Shown: piece after piece, positions 45,566 through 56,468 of the stretch
How positions within the stretch are numbered: position 1 is the first letter of the stretch
Layout of the letters: every line of letters starts with the position of its first letter
Source of the DNA: Mycobacterium sp. 4858
GTDB lineage: Bacteria > Actinomycetota > Actinomycetes > Mycobacteriales > Mycobacteriaceae
Reading direction: 5' to 3'
DNA length: 64,000 nt
Assembly (NCBI RefSeq): GCF_900240975.1
Contig: NZ_LT968775.1
Location: 744,001 to 808,000 of the forward strand
Translations under genes and position numbers: made by a program
The notes under the pieces: model-generated
Databases searched by the model: none
What the model was told of the DNA's origin: nothing
What the model saw: the letters and a program-made list of their open reading frames with translations, nothing else

Positions 45566-46903
45566 ATGGATCGCCAGAAGGAATTCGTCCTCCGCACGCT
45601 GGAGGAACGGGATATCCGCTTCGTTCGGCTGTGGTTCACCGACGTGCTCGGTTTCCTCAAGTCGGTCGCCATCGCCCCAGCCGAACTCGAGGGTGCCTTC
45701 GAAGAGGGCATCGGCTTCGACGGATCCTCGATCGAGGGCTTCTCGCGGGTCTCGGAATCCGACACCGTGGCCAACCCGGACCCGTCGACCTTCCAGGTGC
45801 TGCCCTGGGCGTCCGGCGGACACCACCACTCGGCGCGGATGTTCTGCGACATCACCATGCCGGACGGCTCGCCGTCCTGGGCGGACCCGCGACACGTGCT
45901 GCGCCGCCAGCTGCAGAAGGCCAACGACCTCGGGTTTTCCTGCTACGTCCACCCCGAAATCGAGTTCTTCCTGCTGCAGCCCGGCCCCAACGACGGCTCG
46001 GTGCCCGTCCCGGTCGACAACGCGGGCTACTTCGACCAGGCCATCCACGACTCCGCCTCGAACTTCCGCCGCCACGCGATCGAGTCGCTGGAGTTCATGG
46101 GCATCTCGGTGGAGTTCAGCCACCACGAGGGTGCGCCCGGCCAGCAGGAGATCGACCTGCGCTTCGCCGACGCCCTGTCGATGGCCGACAACGTGATGAC
46201 GTTCCGCTACGTCATCAAGGAGGTCGCGATCGAGAACGGCGCCCGCGCGTCGTTCATGCCCAAGCCGTTCGGGCAGCACCCCGGCTCGGCGATGCACACC
46301 CACATGAGCCTGTTCGAGGGCGACGTCAACGCCTTCCACAGCCCCGACGACCCGCTGCAGCTGTCCGACGTGGGCAAGTCGTTCATCGCCGGCATCCTGG
46401 AGCACGCCTCCGAGATCAGCGCGGTCACCAACCAATGGGTCAACTCCTACAAGCGGCTGGTGCAGGGCGGCGAGGCGCCCACCGCGGCGTCGTGGGGCGC
46501 GGCCAACCGGTCGGCGCTGGTGCGGGTGCCCATGTACACACCGCACAAGACGTCGTCGCGGCGCATCGAGGTGCGCAGCCCCGACTCGGCCTGCAACCCC
46601 TACCTGACGTTCGCCGTGCTGCTGGCCGCCGGGCTGCGCGGGGTGGAGAAGGGCTATGTGCTGGGACCCCAGGCCGAGGACAACGTCTGGGACCTCACCG
46701 CCGAGGAGCGGATCGCGATGGGCTACCGCGAGCTGCCGACCAGCCTCGACGCCGCGCTCAAGGCGATGGAGGCCTCCGAGCTGGTCGCGGAGACGTTGGG
46801 GGAGCACGTTTTTGACTTCTTCCTGCGCAACAAGCGCACGGAGTGGGCCACCTACCGCAGCCACGTCACACCGTACGAGCTGAGCACCTACCTGTCGCTC
46901 TAG
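45566..46903 (+). CDS. glnA2: Glutamine synthetase family protein GlnA2
   Basis: 445 residues of GS type I-alpha. The beta-grasp N-terminal domain has [12 protein letters not shown], the catalytic domain [21 protein letters not shown] and NRSALVRVP. It lacks the adenylylation loop tyrosine seen in GlnA1, so it should not be controlled by the adjacent GlnE. In M. tuberculosis it is not essential and may act on another amine. The ATG at 45566 matches the orthologue and a leaderless -10; the frame from 45548 is rejected. Confidence 0.95.
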   Translation: MDRQKEFVLRTLEERDIRFVRLWFTDVLGFLKSVAIAPAELEGAFEEGIGFDGSSIEGFSRVSESDTVANPDPSTFQVLPWASGGHHHSARMFCDITMPDGSPSWADPRHVLRRQLQKANDLGFSCYVHPEIEFFLLQPGPNDGSVPVPVDNAGYFDQAIHDSASNFRRHAIESLEFMGISVEFSHHEGAPGQQEIDLRFADALSMADNVMTFRYVIKEVAIENGARASFMPKPFGQHPGSAMHTHMSLFEGDVNAFHSPDDPLQLSDVGKSFIAGILEHASEISAVTNQWVNSYKRLVQGGEAPTAASWGAANRSALVRVPMYTPHKTSSRRIEVRSPDSACNPYLTFAVLLAAGLRGVEKGYVLGPQAEDNVWDLTAEERIAMGYRELPTSLDAALKAMEASELVAETLGEHVFDFFLRNKRTEWATYRSHVTPYELSTYLSL

Positions 46904-46960
46904 CAGGCGCCGCGCTCACCGGGGCGCCCGCCTTTCCCCGGCAACGCAGGCGGGTTGCGA

Positions 46961-46966
46961 TACCGT
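46961..46966 (+). promoter_or_regulatory. -10 element of glnE
   Basis: TACCGT fits TANNNT and ends seven bases before the GTG at 46974. This suggests that the leaderless start may be the third codon of the annotated frame. Confidence 0.4.
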
Positions 46967-46967
46967 C

Positions 46968-49964
46968 GTGGTCGTGACCAAACCCGCGACGCAGCGCCCC
47001 CGGCTGCCCAGCGTGGGCCGGCTCGGCCTGGTCGACCCCCCGGCAAGCGATCGGCTGACGCAACTGGGTTGGTACGACCACGACGACCAGGCGCACGTCG
47101 ACCTGCTGTGGTCGCTGTCGCGCGCACCCGACCCCGACGCGGCGCTGCGCGCCCTGATCCGGCTGGCGGAAAACCCCGACACCGACTGGGACGAGCTCAA
47201 CGCCGCGCTGCTCACCGAACGCCCGCTGCGCGGGCGGCTGTTCGCCGTGCTCGGCTCGTCGCTGGCCCTGGGCGATCACCTAGCCGTTCACCCGCAGTCG
47301 TGGAAACTGTTGCGGGGCAAGGCCAAACTGCCCACGCACGACGAGCTGCGCGCGGCCTTCACCCGATGCGTCGACGAGGCGTCGGGCGATCCCGGGACGG
47401 TCGTGGCGCGCCTGCAAACCCTCTACCGCGACCAGCTGCTGGTGCTGGCCGCGCTCGACCTGGCGGCGACGGTGGAGGACGAACCGGTGCTGCCGTTCAC
47501 CGTGGTGGGGGCCCAGCTGTCGGACCTGGCGGACGCCGCGCTGTCCGCCGCCCTGCGGGTGGCGGAGATGAGCGCATGCGGCGACCGCACGCCGCCACGG
47601 CTGGCCGTCATCGCGATGGGCAAATGCGGTGCCCGCGAACTGAACTACGTCAGCGACGTCGACGTCATCTTCGTCGGCGAGCGGGCCGACGCCCTCACCA
47701 CCCGGCTGGCCAGCGAGATGATGCGGGTCGCCTCGGCGGCCTTCTTCCAGGTCGACGCCGGGCTGCGGCCCGAGGGCCGCAGCGGTGAGCTGGTCCGCAC
47801 CGTCGAGTCGCACATTGCCTACTACCAGCGCTGGGCGAAGACGTGGGAGTTCCAGGCGTTGCTCAAAGCCCGCGCGGCCGTGGGCGACGCGGAGCTCGGG
47901 GAGCGCTACCTGACCGCGTTGATGCCGATGGTGTGGGTGGCCTGCGAGCGCGAGGACTTCGTCGTCGAGGTGCAGGCCATGCGCCGCCGGGTCGAGCAGC
48001 TGGTGCCCGCCGACGTGCGCGGCCGCGAGATCAAACTCGGCAGCGGCGGGCTGCGTGACGTGGAATTCGCGGTGCAGCTGCTGCAACTGGTGCACGGCCG
48101 CGGCGACGAGTCGCTGCACGTGGCGTCCACGGTGGACGCGCTGGACGCGCTGGGTCAGGGCGGCTACATCGGCCGCGAGGACGCGGCGAACCTGACCGCG
48201 TCCTACGAATTCCTCCGACTGCTCGAGCACCGGCTCCAGCTGCAGCGGCTCAAGCGCACCCACCTCTTGCCGGAGGCCGAGGACGAGGAGGCCGTGCGCT
48301 GGCTGGCGCGCGCCGCACACATCCGCCCCGACGGGCGGCACGACGCCGCGGGCGTGCTCCGCGAGGAGCTGCGCCACCAGAACCTGCGCGTTTCGCAGCT
48401 GCACGCCAAGCTCTTCTACCAGCCGCTGCTGGAGTCGATCGGCCCGGCCGGCCTGGAGATCCGGCACGGCATGACGTCGGAGGCCGCCGAGCGGCAGCTC
48501 GCCGCGCTCGGCTACGAGGGGCCGCAGACGGCGCTGAAACACATGTCGGCGCTGGTCAACCAGAGCGGCCGGCGCGGTCGGGTGCAGTCGGTGCTGCTGC
48601 CCAGGCTGCTGCACTGGATGTCCTACGCCCCCGATCCCGACGGCGGCCTGCTGGCCTACCGCCGGCTGAGTGAGGCCCTGGCCGGGGAGAACTGGTATCT
48701 GGCCACGCTGCGTGACAAGCCTGCGGTGGCCAAGCGGCTCATGCACGTGCTGGGCACCTCCGCCTACGTCCCGGACTTGTTGATGCGCGCGCCCAGGGTG
48801 ATTCAGGATTACAGCGACGGCACGTCCGGCCCCAAACTGCTCGAGACGGACATCGCCGCGGTGTCCCGGGCGCTGATCGCCTCGGCCGGCCGCCACCCCG
48901 ACGCGGTGCGGGCGATCGCCGCGGCCCGCACACTGCGCCGCCGCGAACTGGCCCGCATCGGCTCGGCCGACCTGCTGGGCTTCCTCGAGGTCACCGACGT
49001 CTGCCGGGGGCTCACCTCGGTGTGGGTGGCCGTGCTGCAGGCCGCGCTCGACGCGATCATCCGCGCCAACCTTCCCAAGGACGGCCCCGAAAAGGGAAGG
49101 GCGCCGGCGGCCATCGCGGTGATCGGCATGGGCAGGCTGGGCGGCGCCGAGCTTGGCTACGGGTCCGACGCCGACGTGATGTTCGTGTGCGAGGCGGCGA
49201 CCGGTGTCGAGGACTCGGTGGCGATCCGGTGGTCCACGACCGTCGCCGAGCAGGTGCGCACGCTGCTGGGCACGCCCAGCGTCGACCCGCCGCTGGAGGT
49301 CGACACCAACCTGCGGCCCGAGGGTCGGCAGGGCCCGCTGGTGCGCACGCTGGGCTCCTACGCCGCTTATTACGAACAGTGGGCGCAGCCGTGGGAGATT
49401 CAAGCCCTGCTGCGCGCCCACCCGGTCGCCGGCGACGCGGAGCTGGGCCAGCGGTTCTTGGTGATCGCCGACAAGACGCGTTACCCGGCCGACGGGGTGT
49501 CGTCGGATGCGGTGCGCGAGATCCGCCGCATCAAGGCCCGCGTGGACGCCGAGCGGCTGCCGCGCGGCGCCGACCCCAACACCCACACCAAGCTGGGCCG
49601 CGGGGGACTGGCCGATATCGAGTGGACCGTACAGCTGCTGCAGCTGCTCCACGCCCACGACATCCCCGCCCTGCACAACACCTCGACGCTGGAATCCCTG
49701 GATGCGATCGAGTTGGCCGGCCTGGTTCCCGCCGACGAGGTCGACCTGCTGCGGCAGGCCTGGCTGACCGCTACGCGGGCCCGCAACGCGCTGGTGCTGG
49801 TCCGCGGCAAGCCGACCGACCAGCTGCCGGGGCCCGGCCGCCAGCTCAATGCGGTCGCGGTGGCCGCGGGCTGGCCGACCGACGACGGCGGGGAGTTCCT
49901 GGACAACTATCTACGGGTGACGCGGCGAGCAAAAGCCGTGGTGCGGAAGGTGTTTGGAAGTTGA
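46968..49964 (+). CDS. glnE: Glutamine synthetase adenylyltransferase/deadenylylase
   Basis: Adjusts GlnA1 activity by adding or removing AMP on its adenylylation tyrosine. 998 residues with two nucleotidyltransferase domains. The N-terminal domain has [19 protein letters not shown] (deadenylylating in the E. coli model), and the C-terminal one [20 protein letters not shown] (adenylylating). Each is followed by a helical GlnD-like domain with GxGGLxDxE motifs. GTG at 46968 follows the M. tuberculosis N-terminus; the GTG at 46974 fits the -10 better. It is essential in M. tuberculosis. A thioesterase gene follows. Confidence 0.97.
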   Translation: MVVTKPATQRPRLPSVGRLGLVDPPASDRLTQLGWYDHDDQAHVDLLWSLSRAPDPDAALRALIRLAENPDTDWDELNAALLTERPLRGRLFAVLGSSLALGDHLAVHPQSWKLLRGKAKLPTHDELRAAFTRCVDEASGDPGTVVARLQTLYRDQLLVLAALDLAATVEDEPVLPFTVVGAQLSDLADAALSAALRVAEMSACGDRTPPRLAVIAMGKCGARELNYVSDVDVIFVGERADALTTRLASEMMRVASAAFFQVDAGLRPEGRSGELVRTVESHIAYYQRWAKTWEFQALLKARAAVGDAELGERYLTALMPMVWVACEREDFVVEVQAMRRRVEQLVPADVRGREIKLGSGGLRDVEFAVQLLQLVHGRGDESLHVASTVDALDALGQGGYIGREDAANLTASYEFLRLLEHRLQLQRLKRTHLLPEAEDEEAVRWLARAAHIRPDGRHDAAGVLREELRHQNLRVSQLHAKLFYQPLLESIGPAGLEIRHGMTSEAAERQLAALGYEGPQTALKHMSALVNQSGRRGRVQSVLLPRLLHWMSYAPDPDGGLLAYRRLSEALAGENWYLATLRDKPAVAKRLMHVLGTSAYVPDLLMRAPRVIQDYSDGTSGPKLLETDIAAVSRALIASAGRHPDAVRAIAAARTLRRRELARIGSADLLGFLEVTDVCRGLTSVWVAVLQAALDAIIRANLPKDGPEKGRAPAAIAVIGMGRLGGAELGYGSDADVMFVCEAATGVEDSVAIRWSTTVAEQVRTLLGTPSVDPPLEVDTNLRPEGRQGPLVRTLGSYAAYYEQWAQPWEIQALLRAHPVAGDAELGQRFLVIADKTRYPADGVSSDAVREIRRIKARVDAERLPRGADPNTHTKLGRGGLADIEWTVQLLQLLHAHDIPALHNTSTLESLDAIELAGLVPADEVDLLRQAWLTATRARNALVLVRGKPTDQLPGPGRQLNAVAVAAGWPTDDGGEFLDNYLRVTRRAKAVVRKVFGS

Positions 49965-49981
49965 ATCAGGAGGCCGGCGCG

Positions 49982-50605
49982 TTGGACGCCATATTCGAGG
50001 TGCTCGACGCGGCGGAGGCTGACCGAGTCACAGCCCTCTACGCCCCGTTGGCCGACGCGGTGCGCGAACTCGTCGACGCCACCATCCGCACCGAGGTCGA
50101 CGACGACGTCGTCGACCAGGCGCGCTCCGCGATCGAGGCCGTCACCGCCTCGCTGCGGCAACGGACCCGGCCGGTCGGGGTGAGCTACCGCGTCAACGGC
50201 CGCCCGCTGCCGCTGGGTAACGCCGCGATCGGGGTGTGCAATCCGATCGCGCCGCCGATCGTCGTCCACCACGACGGCGGCGGCCGCTGCTGGAGCGAGT
50301 TCGTCCTGGGCTCGGCGTATGAGGGTCCGCCCAAACTGGTGCACGGCGGGGTCAGCGCCCTGGTGCTCGACCACATGCTCGGCGAGGCGGCCAGCGAGGG
50401 GCTGTCCAAGGCGCGGTTCACCGGAACCATCACGGTGAAATACCTGCGCGGCACCCCGCTGGGCCCGCTCCGTTGCGAGGCGTGGGTCGACGGCAAGGAG
50501 GGCCGCAAAGTCTTTGCGCGCGGGACTATTTCGGACGCCGCGGGCGTCACCGTCGAGGCCGAGGGCGTCTTCATCGAGCCGGCGTGGGCGCGGGAAGGCC
50601 AATGA
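49982..50605 (+). CDS. Hotdog-fold (PaaI-type) thioesterase
   Basis: 207 residues. A helical N-terminal region of about 70 residues precedes a single hotdog domain with KLVHGGVSALVLDHMLGEA and FTGTITVKYLRGTPLG, the usual acyl-CoA thioesterase signature. It likely hydrolyses an acyl- or aryl-CoA. The TTG at 49982 is chosen because AGGAGG lies eight bases upstream; a TTG at 49961 overlapping the glnE stop is the alternative. Its TGA overlaps the next ATG (ATGA). Confidence 0.85.
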   Translation: MDAIFEVLDAAEADRVTALYAPLADAVRELVDATIRTEVDDDVVDQARSAIEAVTASLRQRTRPVGVSYRVNGRPLPLGNAAIGVCNPIAPPIVVHHDGGGRCWSEFVLGSAYEGPPKLVHGGVSALVLDHMLGEAASEGLSKARFTGTITVKYLRGTPLGPLRCEAWVDGKEGRKVFARGTISDAAGVTVEAEGVFIEPAWAREGQ

Positions 50606-51462
50606 AGTTCTATATCAGCAGTGCCTTCCTGAACACCCGGGAGATCATCGAACTCGCCAAGGCCGCCGACGAACTCGGTTACGACGGCATCGGGATTCCC
50701 GACCACGTCGTCAACCTGGAGACCCTGGACACCCCGTATCCCTACACCAAGGACGGGCAACGCCGTTGGCAGCCGTTCACCGACTGGCCCGACCCGTGGG
50801 TCCTGATCGGTGCGCTGGCTCAGGTCACCACGCGGCTCCGATTCGTCACCACCGTCTACATCCCGGCGATGCGCAACCCGTACTCGGCGGCCAAAGCGAT
50901 TGGCACCGCGGCGGTTCTGGCGGAGGGCCGGGTGGAGCTCGGTATCGGTGTGGGTTGGTGCCGCGAGGAATTCGCATTGATGGGCGAACAATTCGAGGCC
51001 CGCGGCAAACGGACCGACGAGATCATCGACCTGATGCGGGCGTTGTGGCGGCCGGGATGGACGGAGTTCGAGGGCGCGTTCTACCGGGCGCCGCGACTGG
51101 AGATGGAGCCGACGCCGCCGCCGATCCCGGTGTACGTCGGCGGGCTCAGCGACATCGCGCTGCGCCGCGCCGCCCGCAACGACGGCTGGATCGGTGACCT
51201 GATCAAGACCGAACGCGCCATCGAGGCCGTGGGCCGGTTGCGGGAGATGCGTGCCGAAAACGGGCTTTCCATGGACGATTTCACCATCCTGACGCCGCTG
51301 ACGGACGCGTTCACCACCGCCGACTACCGGCGCGCCGCCGACGCCGGCATCACCGGCATCATCACCATGCCGTGGATGTTCTACGCCGGGCCGGACGCCT
51401 CGTTGGCCGACAAGATCGACGGCATGCAGCGCTTCCGCAAGGACCTGGCGCTCGACGCATAG
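50602..51462 (+). CDS. LLM-class F420-dependent oxidoreductase
   Basis: 286 residues, luciferase-like TIM barrel. Motifs GYDGIGIPDHVVNLE and VELGIGVGWCREEF are typical of mycobacterial F420-dependent enzymes. The gene starts inside the stop of the thioesterase gene, so the two probably act in one lipid or aromatic pathway. The substrate is unknown. The open frame from 50473 overlaps the thioesterase gene and is not used. Confidence 0.87.
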   Translation: MKFYISSAFLNTREIIELAKAADELGYDGIGIPDHVVNLETLDTPYPYTKDGQRRWQPFTDWPDPWVLIGALAQVTTRLRFVTTVYIPAMRNPYSAAKAIGTAAVLAEGRVELGIGVGWCREEFALMGEQFEARGKRTDEIIDLMRALWRPGWTEFEGAFYRAPRLEMEPTPPPIPVYVGGLSDIALRRAARNDGWIGDLIKTERAIEAVGRLREMRAENGLSMDDFTILTPLTDAFTTADYRRAADAGITGIITMPWMFYAGPDASLADKIDGMQRFRKDLALDA

Positions 51463-51599
51463 GTGTATCGCACTTTTCGCGCGCGACACTTAACCGATGG
51501 CGACGACACGCCGCAAACGTGCGCCATAGTTTCAGTCTCGCGGGCCCAGATCGCCTGTGGGCGGCTTGTAATCCCTTGCAGCCTGAAAGAATGACTGGC

Positions 51600-52136
51600 A
51601 TGTCAATCGGCCGAGTGCGCCCGGCGTCTGCGGAGGACGCCGCGGCGTGCCGTGCGATCTATCGCCCGTACGTCGAGGACACGGTGATCAGCTGGGAGAT
51701 CGACGTCCCGAGCGTAAGGGAGATGGCCGCCCGCATCGCCACCGCGCGCGAGGCGCACGACTGGCTGGTCCTCGAACGCGATGGTCGGGTCGTCGGTTTC
51801 GCCTACGGTCACGCGCTCCGGCGCCTGCCGACCTTCCAGTGGTCGGCCGAGACCGGAATCTATGTCGAGCTCGAGCATCACCGCACGGGCGGCGGTCGCC
51901 AGCTCTACACGCGGCTGCTGCACCGGCTCAGGGAGCGCGGCTACCGAACGGCTTTCGCGGGCATCACGCAACCGAACGAGGCCAGCAACGGTTTTCACCG
52001 GTCATTCGGCTTTCACGACGCCGGCTTATACCGGCGCACCGCATGGAAAGACGGGCGCTGGCACGACGTCGCGTGGATGCAACTGGAACTGGTCGGCTCG
52101 GCCGACTCCGACGAGCCGCCAAACCCGATCGTGTGA
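51600..52136 (+). CDS. GNAT N-acetyltransferase (phosphinothricin-type family)
   Basis: 178 residues with the GNAT fold of the PAT/MnaT group: RPASAEDAAACRAIYRPYV at the start, VELEHHRTGGGRQLYTRLL as the acetyl-CoA loop, and SNGFHRSFGF at the end. Members acetylate phosphinothricin-like compounds, methionine derivatives or other amino acids; which one is unknown. ATG at 51600 or the in-frame ATG at 51591 could start it. It is preceded by 137 bp without a clear feature. Confidence 0.85.
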   Translation: MSIGRVRPASAEDAAACRAIYRPYVEDTVISWEIDVPSVREMAARIATAREAHDWLVLERDGRVVGFAYGHALRRLPTFQWSAETGIYVELEHHRTGGGRQLYTRLLHRLRERGYRTAFAGITQPNEASNGFHRSFGFHDAGLYRRTAWKDGRWHDVAWMQLELVGSADSDEPPNPIV

Positions 52137-52140
52137 TCGG

Positions 52141-52245
52141 TTAGCCGCCGCCACCGCCGACGAAGCCGCCGCCGCCGCCGACGAATCCGCCGCCACCGCC
52201 CACGCCGCCGCCCCCGACCATTGCTTGTGCGGTGCTGATAGTCAT
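52141..52245 (-). CDS. Glycine-rich small ORF (hypothetical)
   Basis: A 34-residue ORF whose second part is nearly pure glycine with FV spacers (four G-runs). It may be a chance product of GCC repeats on the other strand, or a glycine-rich peptide. A longer in-frame ORF to 52482 would start within the glnA1 terminator, so the short form is more likely. Nothing else is seen between 52137 and the terminator at 52467. Confidence 0.25.
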   Translation of the reverse strand: MTISTAQAMVGGGGVGGGGGFVGGGGGFVGGGGG

Positions 52246-52466
52246 GGCCGAAACGCTAACGCGGAATTCGTAGCCGCCGCAAGAGTTTTTATCTGAACAT
52301 CCGGCGTCGGCGAGCGCCTTGTGCTGGCCTCGACGAACGGACCAGTGCCCTAAAGGCGTCCCGTCGCGCGGGCCGTTTGCGTTGCGACGGCTAGGTTTTG
52401 GGTCGGCCGGCACCAGCAGCAGGAGGCTCGGCCCGGCGGAGTCATTGGCAGATCCGCACAGACGAA

Positions 52467-52510
52467 ACCACCCGCGCGGCAATCGGCGATGCGATCGCGG
52501 CGCGGGTGGT
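52467..52510 (-). terminator. glnA1 terminator
   Basis: ACCACCCGCGC (52467-52477) and GCGCGGGTGGT (52500-52510) form a perfect 11-bp inverted repeat around 22 bases, starting 24 bp past the glnA1 stop. In the glnA1 direction the stem is followed by TTTCGT, a short weak U-tract. Confidence 0.65.
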
Positions 52511-52534
52511 GTCGTCTAGCGAATGCCCCTCGAC

Positions 52535-53971
<1,437 letters not shown>

Positions 53972-54023
53972 AGAGATGCTCCTTTACTTGGTGAGATCCG
54001 CGGCCTGACGCTATGGAGCAGAT

Positions 54024-54061
54024 GTTGCCCGCCAGTCAACCCCGTGTTGCGCGCAGGTTAC
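54024..54061 (-). promoter_or_regulatory. Four-half-site GlnR-type operator upstream of glnA1
   Basis: Read toward glnA1: GTAAC (54061-54057), 6 bases, GCAAC (54050-54046), 6 bases, TTGAC (54039-54035), 6 bases, GCAAC (54028-54024). This is the a-b-a-b order and spacing of the GlnR consensus gTnAC-n6-GaAAC repeated twice. A TAGCGT -10 candidate lies at 54013-54008. GlnR activates nitrogen genes in mycobacteria; binding here is inferred. Confidence 0.65.
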
Positions 54062-54106
54062 GCGACCGATGTCGTCCACCGAACAGGTGGGGTCGGCGGC
54101 GGGTTC

Positions 54107-54112
54107 TATTGT
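54107..54112 (+). promoter_or_regulatory. Leaderless -10 before a small upstream ORF
   Basis: TATTGT fits TANNNT and ends six bases before the ATG at 54119. It would give a leaderless message beginning with the small ORF that precedes the RDD gene. Confidence 0.4.
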
Positions 54113-54118
54113 GGGGCC

Positions 54119-54220
54119 ATGGATCGCAAGATCGTATCCGTTCCGGCAGCCCGGCGCAGCGTTCTCTGTCCGTTGCGCACCGCGCGGACGGGGGAGCCGA
54201 ACGCCGGTCTGCGCCGATGA
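54119..54220 (+). CDS. Candidate leaderless upstream small ORF
   Basis: A 33-residue basic peptide (begins MDRKIVSVPAARRSV) preceded at the right distance by TATTGT. Its TGA overlaps the ATG of the RDD gene (ATGA at 54217-54220). The fit of promoter, start and overlap suggests a translated leader coupled to the membrane protein. No homologue is recognised, so a chance frame remains possible. Confidence 0.4.
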   Translation: MDRKIVSVPAARRSVLCPLRTARTGEPNAGLRR

Positions 54221-54639
54221 CGCCGGAACCGCGCTCCGCCTACCCCGGCGAGAGGCTGGGCCTGCCGGAAAGCGGACCGGGCTCCCTGGCCCCGATGGGA
54301 CGCCGGCTGGGCGCGCTGATGATCGACTGGCTGATCTCCTACGGCCTGGCGGCGCTGGCCATGCGCTTCGGTGTGTTCTCCGAACACACGTTGGCGACGG
54401 CGGTGCTGGCCGTCTGGTTCGTGCTCGGCGTCGTCTCGGTGCGGCTGTTCAGCTTCACCCCCGGCCAGCTGGTGCTGGGCCTGCAGGTGGTGACGGTCGA
54501 TGGTCACCCTTCGGTCGGGATCGTCCGGGCGGTGGTGCGGGGCGTGCTCGTCGGCACCGTCGTCCCCGCGTTGTTCACCGACTGGGACGGTCGCGGCCTG
54601 CAGGACCGGCTGACCGCAACGGCGGTGGTGCGCCGCTGA
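54217..54639 (+). CDS. RDD family membrane protein (Rv2219A-like)
   Basis: 140 residues, three hydrophobic segments (about 28-50, 52-72 and 95-120) and the RDD pattern GRRLGALMIDW...FTPGQLVLGLQVVTVDG...LQDRLTATAVV. RDD proteins are small membrane proteins of unclear function, some acting in ion exchange. The ATG at 54217 gives the length expected from M. tuberculosis. The last codons and TGA lie inside the first copy of a 55-bp tandem repeat. Confidence 0.88.
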   Translation: MTPEPRSAYPGERLGLPESGPGSLAPMGRRLGALMIDWLISYGLAALAMRFGVFSEHTLATAVLAVWFVLGVVSVRLFSFTPGQLVLGLQVVTVDGHPSVGIVRAVVRGVLVGTVVPALFTDWDGRGLQDRLTATAVVRR

Positions 54640-54740
54640 GGTCAATGGCGGCGACCCCCGGCGCCCGCTTCGCCGCGCTTGGGATCGCCGCTGAGGTCAA
54701 TGGCGGCGACCCCCGGCGCCCCGGCTTCGCCGCGTTACTT
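54631..54740. repeat. 55-bp direct repeat, two copies
   Basis: CGCCGCTGAGGTCAATGGCG and the following bases start at 54631 and recur at 54686, a period of 55 bp. The second copy runs into the DUF4191 3' end. The core CTTCGCCGCG...GATCGCCGCT is shared with the repeat at 57220-57350. Copies of such size are typical of VNTR loci. Confidence 0.75.
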
Positions 54741-55487
54741 CCGCCGCACGCTGCGCTGCACACCGCGCATCTTGCCGGCGTTGGGCAGCGGCCCCTTGGG
54801 CAGGACGGCGGCGCCGGCACGCGTCCCCAGCGCAGCCAGGCGGGACTCCAACGTGTCCATCTGCTTGGCCGTGATGTTGGCCGGCAGCCGGTTGAGGTGG
54901 CGCTCCAGCTTGGACAGCGGAATCTCGTCGTCGCCGTTGCCGACGACGAGGTCGTAGATCGGCACGTCGCCGATCAGCCGCGCGGTGCGCTTCTTCTCCT
55001 GGGCCAGCAGCGGGCGGACGCGGGACGACGAACCTTCGGCCACCAAGATGACGCCCGGCCGGCCGATGACCCGGTGGACCGCGTCCAGGTGGCCGGTCGC
55101 GGCGACCCCGGGTGTCACCCGCCACTTGCCCCGAAGGTTGTCCAAAGCCCATGCGGCCGCGCCGGTTTGGCCCTCGGCCTTGCTGTAGACGCTCTTCTGG
55201 GCGCGGCGGCCGAAAACGATGAAGGCCGCCAGCGCGCCCAGCACCACGCCCAGCGGGATCAGGGTGATCATCGTCAGCCCGCCGGCCCACACGCCGACGG
55301 CCACCGAGATGGCCACGATCAGCACGAAGACACCGATCATGTAGGGCAGCAGCCGCTTGTCCTCGCGGCGCTGCAAATTGAACGCCTGCCACAACTGGGC
55401 GCGGCGCTCCTTCGCCGCGGCCTTGCGCGCGGCCTGCGCCTGCGCCCGGGCGGCCTTGTTCTCAGCGGCGGTGCGGGGTTTAGCCAT
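54735..55487 (-). CDS. DUF4191 membrane protein (Rv2219-like)
   Basis: 250 residues. A lysine/alanine-rich helical N-terminus (about 1-45), two transmembrane helices at about 48-68 and 72-93, then a cytoplasmic domain of unknown fold ending in a basic tail. No catalytic motif. The ATG at 55487 gives exactly the M. tuberculosis length and has a leaderless -10 (TATTCT, 55499-55494) six bases upstream. It is convergent with the RDD gene. Confidence 0.87.
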   Translation of the reverse strand: MAKPRTAAENKAARAQAQAARKAAAKERRAQLWQAFNLQRREDKRLLPYMIGVFVLIVAISVAVGVWAGGLTMITLIPLGVVLGALAAFIVFGRRAQKSVYSKAEGQTGAAAWALDNLRGKWRVTPGVAATGHLDAVHRVIGRPGVILVAEGSSSRVRPLLAQEKKRTARLIGDVPIYDLVVGNGDDEIPLSKLERHLNRLPANITAKQMDTLESRLAALGTRAGAAVLPKGPLPNAGKMRGVQRSVRRK

Positions 55488-55493
55488 AGTCAA

Positions 55494-55499
55494 AGAATA
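55494..55499 (-). promoter_or_regulatory. Leaderless -10 of the DUF4191 gene
   Basis: On the minus strand TATTCT occupies 55499-55494 and is followed by six bases and the ATG at 55487. It fits TANNNT and favours that start over the TTG at 55493. Confidence 0.4.
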
Positions 55500-55544
55500 C
55501 GTACCGGGATCGCGGACAACTGCGCCTACGGCGTCGGGGCCTTC

Positions 55545-56468
55545 TCAGGCGCGGGTGCGCGCGGCCTGCTCGTATAGCCGGCCCGCCCGGTAGGACGACC
55601 GGACCAGCGGCCCGGCCAGCACCCCGGCGAACCCCAGACCCTCGGCGTGCCGGGCGAACTCGACGAACTCCTCCGGCCGCACCCAGCGCTCGACCGGGTG
55701 GTGACGCGTCGACGGACGCAGGTATTGGGTGATGGTGACGATGTCGCAGCCGGCCCCCCGGAGGTCGGCGAGGGCGGTGCGCACCTCGTCGGGGGTTTCG
55801 CCGAGGCCGAGGATGAGATTGCTCTTGGTGACCAGCCCGGCGTCGCGCGCCGCGGTGATGACGTCCAGGCTGCGCTGGTAGGTGAAGGCCGGCCGGATCC
55901 GTTTGAAGATGCGCGGCACGGTTTCGACGTTGTGCGCCAACACCTCCGGGCGCGATCCGAACACCTCGGCGAGGCGCGCGGGCTCGCCGTTGAAGTCCGG
56001 GATCAACAGCTCGACGCCGGTCGACGGGTTGAGCTCTTTGATCGCGCGCACGGTCTCGGCGTACAACCAGGCCCCACCGTCGGGCAGGTCGTCGCGGGCC
56101 ACCCCGGTGATGGTGGCGTAGCGCAGTCCCATGGTCCGCACGCTGTCGGCGACGCGCCTGGGCTCGTCGCGGTCCAGCGCGGCGGGCTTTCCAGTGTCGA
56201 TCTGGCAGAAGTCGCAGCGGCGGGTGCACTGGTCACCGCCGATGAGGAAGGTGGCTTCCCGGTCCTCCCAGCACTCGAAGATGTTGGGGCAGCCGGCCTC
56301 TTCGCAGACCGTGTGCAGCCCCTCGCGCCGGACCAGGCCCTTGAGCTGGGTGTACTCGGGGCCCATCCGGGCGCGGACCTTGATCCACGGCGGCTTGCGC
56401 TCGATCGGGGTTTGCGCGTTGCGGACCTCGAGGCGCAGCAGCTTGCGTCCTTCGGGTGCGACAGTCAC
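55545..56468 (-). CDS. lipA: Lipoyl synthase
   Basis: Radical SAM enzyme that inserts two sulfurs into octanoyl groups on lipoyl domains, such as those of DlaT. 307 residues with both clusters: the auxiliary site C55/C60/C66 in [12 protein letters not shown] and the radical SAM site C81/C85/C88 in CTRRCDFC. The C-terminal serine ligand region is VRSSYRAG. The GTG at 56468 overlaps the lipB stop (GTGA), so lipB-lipA is translationally coupled. Confidence 0.96.
   Translation of the reverse strand: MTVAPEGRKLLRLEVRNAQTPIERKPPWIKVRARMGPEYTQLKGLVRREGLHTVCEEAGCPNIFECWEDREATFLIGGDQCTRRCDFCQIDTGKPAALDRDEPRRVADSVRTMGLRYATITGVARDDLPDGGAWLYAETVRAIKELNPSTGVELLIPDFNGEPARLAEVFGSRPEVLAHNVETVPRIFKRIRPAFTYQRSLDVITAARDAGLVTKSNLILGLGETPDEVRTALADLRGAGCDIVTITQYLRPSTRHHPVERWVRPEEFVEFARHAEGLGFAGVLAGPLVRSSYRAGRLYEQAARTRA

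Noticed and set aside
47280..49676. Minus-strand open frame of 798 codons
   Set aside because: Antisense shadow of glnE; composition is biased and no motif is recognisable.
52246..52482. Extended form of the glycine-rich ORF starting at 52482
   Set aside because: The start lies within the glnA1 terminator stem and no ribosome-binding site is seen; no family resemblance.
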